Source: Candidatus Stahliibacteriota bacterium (lineage in GTDB: Bacteria; Hydrothermota; UBA3073). Taken from it: DNA of 6,577 bases. The position numbers and the translations under genes are program-made. The stretch lies in NCBI GenBank assembly GCA_030627085.1, contig DAOUSS010000082.1:1-6577 (forward strand), in the 5' to 3' direction. Positions 1 to 5,337 of this stretch are shown here, piece after piece. The notes below the pieces were generated by a model. The model was given only the letters and a program-made list of their open reading frames with translations, was not told where the DNA came from and made no database searches. How positions within the stretch are numbered: the first letter of the stretch is position 1; each line of letters starts with the position of its first letter.

Positions 1-22
1 AATAAAAATAGTTCAAACATTT

Positions 23-70
23 GAGCACACAGAGAATAAATAAATATTGTTTCTCCGTGTCCTCTGTGGT
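23..70. repeat. Imperfect palindromic repeat, copy A
   Basis: The left arm 23-36 pairs with the right arm 51-64 at 12 of 14 positions around a 14-base AT-rich loop. The right side 51-70 matches 2766-2785 (copy C) at 18 of 20 bases. Its last ten bases, CCTCTGTGGT, are the reverse complement of the ACCACAGAG core at 2543-2551 (copy B). This is therefore one member of a small dispersed intergenic family, here about 40 bases upstream of the accA promoter. Function is unknown. Confidence 0.7.
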
Positions 71-109
71 ATAGTTTCCTATGCAATCAAGGAAAATAAT
101 TCAAAAAAC

Positions 110-138
110 TTGACTTTTTCGGGATTTTGTGGTATACT
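110..138 (+). promoter_or_regulatory. Sigma-70-type promoter of accA, predicted leaderless
   Basis: TTGACT at 110-115 and TATACT at 133-138 are 17 bases apart, and a TG sits one base before the -10 (extended -10). Counting from the -10, position +1 falls at 145, the A of the accA ATG. No Shine-Dalgarno is seen in the bases before the ATG. The transcript should start at or within a base or two of the start codon. Confidence 0.8.
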
Positions 139-144
139 TGAGCG

Positions 145-1107
145 ATGAATAGAACATTTCTTGAATTTGAGAAGCCCATAGCAGAATTAGAGCGGAAGAT
201 AGAAGACCTGAAACTGCTTCAGCAAGAAGGTGTCGCAGATTTGAGAGATGAGATAGCCAGTCTCGAGGAAAAACTCAAGAAACTGCGGGATGAGATATAC
301 GGGAACCTCACACGATGGCAGAGGGTTCAACTTGCGAGACATCCTGCAAGACCATATTTTCTGGACTATGTGAAGTACATTACTGACGATTTTTTTGAAA
401 TCCATGGTGATGGATGCTTTAGAGATGATCCTGCAATTATCTGTGGGCTTGCCAGAATAAAAGGCAAATCCACTCTCCTTATAGGCCAAGAAAAGGGGAG
501 GACTACAAAAGAGAAGATAAAGAGGAATTTTGGAATGGCACATCCAGAGGGATACAGAAAGGCGTTAAAAGCGGCGAGATTTGCAGCAAAATTTGGAAAG
601 CCGATAGTATCGCTTGTTGATACACCAGGAGCATATCCCGGAATAGGTGCGGAGGAAAGGGGTCAAGCACAGGCAATTGCGATAAATATAAGAGAGTTTG
701 CGCATCTGCCTACACCCATACTTGTCGTCATCACAGGCGAGGGCGGAAGTGGTGGAGCACTAGGAATAGGTATTGGTGATGTCGTTGCCATAATGCAGTA
801 TGCTTATTATTCCGTAATATCACCCGAAGGATGTGCATCAATACTGTGGAGGGATGCGTCAAAAGCCCCTGATGCGGCAGAAGCGCTGAAGATTACTGCC
901 CAGGACCTCTTTGAACTGGGTGTAGTTGATAAAATAATACCTGAGCCATCTGGTGGAGCACACAGAGACCCTGAGAAGGCGGCATCTATCCTTAAAGATT
1001 TCATTTTAGATGAGATTGATAGGTTGTCAGAGATACCTGTTGAGGAACTCGTAAAAAGGCGCATAGAGAAATTTCAGGGGATGGGTGTCGTTAAACAGGA
1101 CATATAA
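145..1107 (+). CDS. accA: Acetyl-CoA carboxylase carboxyltransferase subunit alpha
   Basis: AccA pairs with AccD to form the cytoplasmic carboxyltransferase that moves the carboxyl group from carboxybiotin (on AccB) to acetyl-CoA, giving malonyl-CoA, the first committed step of fatty acid synthesis. The 320 residues match the usual length (E. coli about 319). The N-terminus (FLEFEKPIAELE, residues 5-16) is the canonical AccA opening, which fixes the ATG start. A helical, probably coiled-coil stretch covers about 11-50, followed by LTRWQRVQLARHP (55-67). The crotonase-like core shows GQEKGR (114-119), NFGMAHPEGYRKA (128-140), DTPGAYPG (159-166), the glycine-rich GEGGSGGALGIGIGD (198-212, oxyanion region) and SPEGCASILWRDASKAP (226-242). 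It is first in an operon with lptC- and lptA-like genes and ends in tandem TAATAA. accD, accB and accC are not in the window. No defect is visible. Confidence 0.97.
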   Translation: MNRTFLEFEKPIAELERKIEDLKLLQQEGVADLRDEIASLEEKLKKLRDEIYGNLTRWQRVQLARHPARPYFLDYVKYITDDFFEIHGDGCFRDDPAIICGLARIKGKSTLLIGQEKGRTTKEKIKRNFGMAHPEGYRKALKAARFAAKFGKPIVSLVDTPGAYPGIGAEERGQAQAIAINIREFAHLPTPILVVITGEGGSGGALGIGIGDVVAIMQYAYYSVISPEGCASILWRDASKAPDAAEALKITAQDLFELGVVDKIIPEPSGGAHRDPEKAASILKDFILDEIDRLSEIPVEELVKRRIEKFQGMGVVKQDI

Positions 1108-1182
1108 TAAACCTCTTCGAAGGAAATCTTCACACAATTGCAAATCTTAGATTCGCTGTATCTGCCCGTATTGTTTATATAT

Positions 1183-1692
1183 ATGAGTAAGATAAGAATC
1201 GTCCTGTTAATTTTTCTCTTTCTTCTCTCCTGCAAGAGAGAGAGGGAGCCTGGGAAGATAGACACGCGTCCGGTAGATAAGACAATAGAAAAGTTTGAGG
1301 TGGTCGAGACAATAAAAGGCAAGATGTTGTGGAGGCTTTGTGCAGAAAGGGCTTATGTTTATGGAGATACTACACTTATATGTGATGTCCATCTCTTTTT
1401 CTATAATACCGAGGAAGAAACTTCATCTGTTCTTACATCAGATTCTGGGTATGTATTTCCCTCCGGTGATATGCTGGCGAAAGGCAATGTAGTGGTCACC
1501 TCTATGGAATCGGGCAGGATACTCAAGACAGAAATACTTTCCTGGGAGCAAGAGAGAGGAAAAATAGTGTCAAAGGAGAGTGTAACAATAATAACGGAGA
1601 ATGGGGTAATAAAGGGAAACGCCTTTGAGTCGAGCCCCAATCTTACAGAGATCAAAATAAGAGAAGTAAGAGCTACAGGGGAAGAGAAATGA
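1183..1692 (+). CDS. lptC: LptC-like LPS export lipoprotein
   Basis: LptC is the bitopic or lipid-anchored partner of the LptBFG ABC transporter; its periplasmic domain passes lipopolysaccharide from LptFG to LptA. From the ATG at 1183 the protein has 169 residues: a short basic n-region (MSKIR), a hydrophobic core (VLLIFLF) and a lipobox LLSC with the cysteine at residue 17, so it should be a lipoprotein. The rest is a beta-rich LptC/DUF1239-type domain (about 48-166): WRLCAERA (50-57), VHLFFY (69-74), SVLTSDSGYVFPSGDMLAKG (82-101) and a terminal GVIKGNAFESSPNLTEIKI (141-159). An in-frame TTG at 1138 with AGGA at 1121-1124 would add 15 residues. I prefer 1183 because it gives a textbook lipoprotein signal, although no clear Shine-Dalgarno precedes it. 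It lies 75 bases after accA and overlaps the lptA-like gene by 4 bases. Sequence similarity in this family is low, so the call rests on pattern plus neighbour. Confidence 0.78.
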   Translation: MSKIRIVLLIFLFLLSCKREREPGKIDTRPVDKTIEKFEVVETIKGKMLWRLCAERAYVYGDTTLICDVHLFFYNTEEETSSVLTSDSGYVFPSGDMLAKGNVVVTSMESGRILKTEILSWEQERGKIVSKESVTIITENGVIKGNAFESSPNLTEIKIREVRATGEEK

Positions 1693-2408
1693 TATTCTTA
1701 TTCTTCCTCGTTTCATACACGGCAAGGGCTGATAGTTCTATTTACATAGAGCCATATACATACCTGTATGATAATGTGGAGCTCATAATTGATACTGTAA
1801 CGGTAACATCAGATAGAGCACTTGTGACAGAGGATAGTGTAAGGGTATGGAGCAACCTCAGGATAGAAAAGGAAGACCTCGTAATATACGGTGGTCTTGG
1901 TAGATACTTCTTTGATAGGATATATTATATAGAGAATGGAATTAGGGTAGAGAGGGGAAAAGATACCCTTACTGCTGGAAGTGGGATGCTGTATGAGGAG
2001 AGAAATGAAGTGTATGCACGAGATTCAGTCGTTATCTGGGGTGATAGTAAGAGCATAGAAGGAGACGAGGGATTTTATAATTTTGAAAAGAGGGAGGGTG
2101 TTATCTGGGGCAATGTCCTTTTCAAATCGAATAAAGACACCGTTGAGCTTGCTTGTGACACGCTGAGAGTGTATGGTGATACACTCGTTGTAGCAAGGGG
2201 AAACACACTCACAAAGGGAAGATTTAAAGTCTATTCAGATACTCTCCGCTATTATATGGATAAAGACTTATTGATGTTCTTCGGTAGGCCAGTTGTTGTA
2301 ACAGATAAGGACAGCCTGAGTGGTGATTATATAGAGATGATGATAAATGAAGGAGAGATAATAGAACTGCGGGCAAAGGGGAATGTAAGAGGAAGCAGAC
2401 GGGAGTGA
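1689..2408 (+). CDS. lptA: LptA/OstA-like periplasmic LPS transport protein
   Basis: LptA-type proteins form the periplasmic bridge that carries LPS from LptC to LptD in the outer membrane. The 239-residue product opens with a short signal peptide (MIFLFFLVSYTARA, probable cut ARA|D after residue 14). The mature part is made of repeated short beta-strand units of the OstA kind, seen as recurring 'D-T/S-hydrophobic' strands: KDTLTAGSGMLYEERNEVYA (91-110), KSIEGDEGFYNFEKREGVIW (121-140), KGRFKVYSDTLRYY (176-189), KDSLSGDYIEMM (207-218), and a closing ELRAKGNVRG (226-235). This is somewhat longer than E. coli LptA (185 aa), so it could have extra jellyroll units or resemble the LptD N-terminal domain; no beta-barrel follows. 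The ATG overlaps the lptC stop (ATGA), which suggests translational coupling, with AGGGGA just upstream inside lptC. No lptB follows; a terminator does. Confidence 0.75.
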   Translation: MIFLFFLVSYTARADSSIYIEPYTYLYDNVELIIDTVTVTSDRALVTEDSVRVWSNLRIEKEDLVIYGGLGRYFFDRIYYIENGIRVERGKDTLTAGSGMLYEERNEVYARDSVVIWGDSKSIEGDEGFYNFEKREGVIWGNVLFKSNKDTVELACDTLRVYGDTLVVARGNTLTKGRFKVYSDTLRYYMDKDLLMFFGRPVVVTDKDSLSGDYIEMMINEGEIIELRAKGNVRGSRRE

Positions 2409-2438
2409 ATGGGGTCTGACCCCATGACTCTATTTTTT
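2403..2438 (+). terminator. Rho-independent terminator of the accA-lptC-lptA operon
   Basis: ATGGGGT (2409-2415), loop CTG, ACCCCAT (2419-2425) form a 7-bp stem. GAGT (2403-2406) can pair with ACTC (2427-2430), extending it across a small internal loop. TATTTTTT (2431-2438) follows at once. The stem begins inside the last codons of the lptA-like gene. The core GGGGTCTGACCCC may also be a REP-like palindrome. Confidence 0.7.
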
Positions 2439-2440
2439 GC

Positions 2441-2469
2441 TTGACATAGGGGAATATTTATGTTATAAT
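2441..2469 (+). promoter_or_regulatory. Perfect-consensus sigma-70 promoter driving the secD side
   Basis: TTGACA at 2441-2446 and TATAAT at 2464-2469, exactly 17 bases apart, with TG one base before the -10. Position +1 would be near 2476 (G). It begins immediately after the terminator of the upstream operon and points to secD, 349 bases downstream of the predicted start. No other promoter of this quality is seen before secD. Confidence 0.85.
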
Positions 2470-2492
2470 TTGCCAGATTTTTGACACATCTC

Positions 2493-2524
2493 TTCCATAT
2501 TAAGGTTATTCCATATTAAGGTTA
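2493..2524. repeat. Perfect 16-base tandem duplication
   Basis: TTCCATATTAAGGTTA occurs twice head to tail (2493-2508 and 2509-2524) without mismatch. It lies about 18-49 bases into the predicted secD leader transcript. The identity suggests a recent duplication or a repeated binding site. Confidence 0.9.
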
Positions 2525-2542
2525 TGTAAATTTTATGAATAA

Positions 2543-2602
2543 ACCACAGAGAACACAGAGTTCACAAAGATAGAAGAATAAAGGAAATATGTCACTCTGT
2601 GG
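2543..2602. repeat. Imperfect palindromic repeat, copy B
   Basis: ACCACAGAGAACACAGAG at 2543-2560 is the left-arm form of the family seen at 23-70 and 2734-2785. CCACAGAG (2544-2551) pairs perfectly with CTCTGTGG (2595-2602) across a 43-base interior. The right arm is shorter than in the other copies, so this copy looks decayed. Confidence 0.65.
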
Positions 2603-2627
2603 ACTCTAAAATAGGGAGGATAAAAAA

Positions 2628-2801
2628 TTGGGAACTTTTAATTGGTTTTCTCTTTATAGCGGCAAGACTATAGAAATCAAAAAAGTGTTATCATTTTATC
2701 TGCTACAGGGTTTAGAGAAATATGAGCATCAAAAGAGAACACAGAGAAGACAAAAGCTCTCTCTTTTCTCTGTGCCCTCTGTGGTTAGATATTATACATA
2801 A
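2628..2801 (+). CDS. Small ORF upstream of secD, unrecognised
   Basis: I do not recognise this product. A TTG at 2628 is preceded by GGGAGGA (2614-2620), with 8 bases between GGAGG and the start, the best Shine-Dalgarno in the intergenic region. The frame stays open for 57 codons to TAA at 2799-2801, 23 bases before the secD ATG; the upstream in-frame stop is TAA at 2607-2609. The product begins MGTFNWFSLYSGKTIEIKK and is strongly basic in residues 31-43 (KYEHQKRTQRRQK). It has no signal peptide and no membrane span. Residues from about 36 to 53 are encoded by palindromic repeat copy C, which argues for a chance frame. Either it is a real leader or small protein co-transcribed and perhaps coupled with secD, or a spurious ORF with a lucky ribosome site. 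The second is slightly more likely. Confidence 0.35.
   Translation: MGTFNWFSLYSGKTIEIKKVLSFYLLQGLEKYEHQKRTQRRQKLSLFSVPSVVRYYT
2734..2785. repeat. Imperfect palindromic repeat, copy C
   Basis: CACAGAGAA (2740-2748) pairs perfectly with TTCTCTGTG (2766-2774) across a 17-base loop. Adding the flanking AGAG/CTCT pairs gives 13 of 15 matched positions between 2734-2748 and 2766-2780. The right side 2766-2785 matches 51-70 at 18 of 20 bases. It lies 40-90 bases before secD and overlaps the 3' half of the small ORF at 2628-2801. As RNA it would form a hairpin in the secD leader, but no T-tract follows, so it does not look like a terminator. Confidence 0.75.
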
Positions 2802-2824
2802 CACGTATTAACTCTGGAGGAACG

Positions 2825-4381
2825 ATGCGAACCAATCTTGGATGGAAATTTATAATAGTTGTGGTTGCCCTTGGAATTTCTCTGTGGCAGCTTTCATATA
2901 CAATAAGAAACCTTTCGATGACCCCTGAGGAGAGAAGGACATTCTCGGAGAGTTATGTGAAGAAGATAGAAAAAAAGGCACTCAAATTGGGACTTGACCT
3001 GAGAGGGGGTATGCATATAGTCATCTCAGTAGATAGAGACAAGCTTCCCGAGGGTGTCAGTGCGAGGGATGCACGAAACAGGGCGCTGGAGATAATAAGA
3101 AATAGAATAGACCAGTTTGGTGTAGCAGAACCAGAGATTGCAAGGCAAGGGGAGGATAGGATTGTAATTCAGCTTCCAGGGGTGGTGGACAGGGAACGTG
3201 CCAAAGAGATTATAGGAAAGACTGCCCTTTTGGAATTCAAACTTGTAGAATCTCCTGATAATCTTGAACGTATAGTCAAGGATATTGATAGAATTGTATA
3301 TGAGTATGAGTTGAAACAGGCAGATTATGATACCACGCTTATCCCCCAAAACCCGTTTCTCTCGCTCGTTTACAGGGGAAGGATTGCAGAATACGATCTA
3401 CCAATCCTTGAAAAATATCTATCGCTGGAAGAGGTGAAGAGCGTAATTCCAAGGGATGTAGAAATTCTCTTTTCCAAGTTAAAGGAAGAGGACGGGATGA
3501 AATACAAATTGATATATATCGTCAAGAGACAACCCGTGCTTACGGGTGAAGCGCTCGTTGATGCGAGGATGCAAATTGGCACACCCAAGAATCCCACTGC
3601 ACCGAGGGTTGATTTAACAATGAAGCCTGAGGCAAGAAGAAAATGGGCGATGATAACAGGGGCAAATATAGGCAGACAGATTGCTATAGTGCTGGATGGA
3701 ATTGCGCAGTCTGCGCCGAGGGTTGTGGAACGTATAGCAACAGGCAACTCTATGATAGAGATGCCTGGCGCTGATACCAAGGATGCACAAGACCTTGCGC
3801 TTATATTGAGGGCTGGTGCACTCCCTGCACCTCTTGAAACCATTGAAGAGCGCACGGTTGGGCCGACACTCGGGTCAGATTCAGTGAGAAAGGCAGGGAA
3901 GGCGATGATTCTGGGCACAATCCTCGTGCTCGTATTTATGGCGATATACTATAGAGGCTGCGGATTGATTGCAAACTTTGCAGTTATATTGAATATATTC
4001 TTTCTGCTCGCTCTTCTATCAGGTCTTGGTGCTACCCTTACCCTGCCGGGTATTGCGGGTATAGTCCTCATCATCGGGACGAGTGTGGACGCAAATGTCT
4101 TGATATATGAGAGGATAAGAGAGGAACTGCTTGCAGGCAAGACCGTGAGAGCGGCAATAGGTGCAGGATATGGGAGGGCATTCAGAACTATTCTGGATGC
4201 GAATGTCACAACACTACTTATGGCAATAGTACTCTATTATTTTGGCACAGGACCTATAAGAGGGTTTGCAGTTGTCTTGTCCCTTGGCATACTATGTAAC
4301 TTTTTCACTGCAATATTCATAACGAGGCTCTTGCTTGATTATATTACGTCAAGACCGGGAGTGAAGAGGATAGCTATATAA
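2825..4381 (+). CDS. secD: Protein translocase subunit SecD
   Basis: SecD, with SecF, is the inner-membrane RND-type partner of SecYEG that uses the proton gradient to pull proteins through at the periplasmic side. The 518 residues show TM1 (about 8-25), the D1 motif LGLDLRGGMHIVI (55-67) at the start of the large periplasmic P1 region, the pre-membrane block RAGALPAPLETIEERTVGPT (329-348), then five more membrane segments (about 357-375, 380-400, 404-426, 452-472, 477-500). GTSVDANVLIYERIREE (418-434) is the family signature in TM4; D422 matches the conserved aspartate linked to proton transport in studied SecDFs. GGAGG (2816-2820) lies 4 bases before the ATG, which supports the start. secF follows after 10 bases. 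Expression probably comes from the promoter at 2441-2469 with a long leader. No yajC precedes it. It is shorter than E. coli SecD (about 615) but normal for separate SecD proteins elsewhere. Confidence 0.97.
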   Translation: MRTNLGWKFIIVVVALGISLWQLSYTIRNLSMTPEERRTFSESYVKKIEKKALKLGLDLRGGMHIVISVDRDKLPEGVSARDARNRALEIIRNRIDQFGVAEPEIARQGEDRIVIQLPGVVDRERAKEIIGKTALLEFKLVESPDNLERIVKDIDRIVYEYELKQADYDTTLIPQNPFLSLVYRGRIAEYDLPILEKYLSLEEVKSVIPRDVEILFSKLKEEDGMKYKLIYIVKRQPVLTGEALVDARMQIGTPKNPTAPRVDLTMKPEARRKWAMITGANIGRQIAIVLDGIAQSAPRVVERIATGNSMIEMPGADTKDAQDLALILRAGALPAPLETIEERTVGPTLGSDSVRKAGKAMILGTILVLVFMAIYYRGCGLIANFAVILNIFFLLALLSGLGATLTLPGIAGIVLIIGTSVDANVLIYERIREELLAGKTVRAAIGAGYGRAFRTILDANVTTLLMAIVLYYFGTGPIRGFAVVLSLGILCNFFTAIFITRLLLDYITSRPGVKRIAI

Positions 4382-4391
4382 GGGGGAAACT

Positions 4392-5318
4392 ATGGTGAGT
4401 TTGTTTGGAAAAACTGACATTAACTTTATAGATTTCAGACGCAAAGGATTTATAATATCACTTGCATTGCTCGTTGTGGGTATTATCTCAGTTGCTACTC
4501 AAAGTGGGCTTAATTACGGATTGGATTTTACAGGTGGTTCATTCGTTGAGGTTCATTTTGACGAGGATGTTGACATTGGGAGTATACGTTCAGTAATATC
4601 AGATGTAGGACTTGGGGATGCTGTTATTCAAAGAGTCAAGGAGGCGGATTATAATTATATGATAAGAACGCGACTGACCGAGTATGAAGGGAAGAGTATG
4701 GGAACTGTTTTGAACAAGGTTTTAAATGAAAAATTTTCTGACAATGGTGTGAGAATTGAGAGGGAAGAGATGGTGGGACCTGTCATATCAAGAGCATTGC
4801 AGGCAAAGGCAATATGGGTGGTCCTGCTTGGTATGGTTATTATTCTTATATATGTGAGTGTAAGATTTACATACAGGTTTGGTATTGCCTCTGTTATTGC
4901 GCTCTTCCACGATGTTTTGATAACCATAGGCATTCTCTCCCTTGCAAGGGCAGAGTTTTCATCAGCCACAATTGCGGCACTTCTCACCATAATAGGGTAT
5001 TCAATAAATGACTCAATAGTTCTGTCGGACAGGGTGAAAGACAATCTGAAGAAGGAGAGAGGCAGGCGTAGTTTTTCTGAAATAATCAACGCGAGTGTGA
5101 ACCAAAACCTCGCAAGAACTGTAAACACATCCATTACAACACTCTTTGTTCTCCTCGCGCTCTATCTCCTGGGCGGGAGGATGATAAAAGACTTTGCACT
5201 CGCCTTGCTCATTGGTGTCATAATAGGAACTTATTCCTCTATAGTTATAGTGGCAGGATTGGTTACAGAGTGGGAGAGAAGGCTTCCTGTGTACTCGCAT
5301 AAAGCAGGCGGAAGGTAA
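4392..5318 (+). CDS. secF: Protein translocase subunit SecF
   Basis: SecF completes the SecDF pump. The 308 residues carry TM1 (about 18-35), the GLDFTGGS motif (43-50) opening the small periplasmic P4 domain, the MVGP element (127-130), then five membrane segments (about 139-157, 164-184, 189-210, 246-262, 265-288). FHDV (172-175), GYSINDSIVLSDRVKDN (202-218) and NQNLARTVNTSITT (237-250) are the conserved C-terminal membrane-domain signatures; N206/D207 and R214 are the polar residues expected in that helix region. AGGGGG (4381-4386) sits just before the ATG, and the gene starts 10 bases after the secD stop, so the two are one operon. The usual length is about 300, so the gene is complete. 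It ends convergently against the dehydrogenase gene, four bases from that gene's stop. Confidence 0.97.
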   Translation: MVSLFGKTDINFIDFRRKGFIISLALLVVGIISVATQSGLNYGLDFTGGSFVEVHFDEDVDIGSIRSVISDVGLGDAVIQRVKEADYNYMIRTRLTEYEGKSMGTVLNKVLNEKFSDNGVRIEREEMVGPVISRALQAKAIWVVLLGMVIILIYVSVRFTYRFGIASVIALFHDVLITIGILSLARAEFSSATIAALLTIIGYSINDSIVLSDRVKDNLKKERGRRSFSEIINASVNQNLARTVNTSITTLFVLLALYLLGGRMIKDFALALLIGVIIGTYSSIVIVAGLVTEWERRLPVYSHKAGGR

Positions 5319-5337
5319 AAAATTATATTTTTTCCGC
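5308..5337. terminator. Possible bidirectional terminator between secF and the dehydrogenase gene
   Basis: AAAAAAT (5317-5323) and ATTTTTT (5327-5333) are exact inverted arms around TAT. GCGG (5308-5311) can pair with CCGC (5334-5337) if a five-base bulge is allowed. Both convergent stop codons lie inside it. The symmetric A and T tracts could serve both strands, but the stem is almost all A-T and so weak. No other terminator is seen for either gene. Confidence 0.3.

Noticed and set aside
1138..1182. TTG start at 1138 for the lptC-like gene
   Set aside because: It would add 15 residues with a second hydrophobic stretch before a perfect short lipoprotein signal. The ATG at 1183 is preferred, though AGGA at 1121-1124 keeps the longer form possible.
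2481..2510. Second promoter from TTGACA at 2481-2486
   Set aside because: No hexamer 16-18 bases downstream matches TATAAT at more than about three positions.
2535..2573. 12-codon ATG ORF in the secD leader
   Set aside because: It is very short, lacks a clear Shine-Dalgarno and is mostly encoded by repeat copy B. The nearby ATGTAA start-stop at 2524-2529 is likewise taken as chance.
23..2785. CRISPR array from the ACCACAGAG repeats
   Set aside because: Copies are unequal, far apart, differ in arm length and lack regular spacers; they are dispersed palindromes.
2628..2801. Reading the small ORF as a YajC
   Set aside because: FYLL followed by a basic stretch recalls YajC only loosely; the hydrophobic run is about 10 residues, too short for the single membrane helix.
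3370..3918. Minus-strand open frame of 182 codons opposite secD
   Set aside because: It lies wholly within the conserved SecD coding region, has no ribosome site or recognisable domain, and is a by-product of secD codon use. The same applies to 4655-5134 opposite secF and to the other antisense frames.
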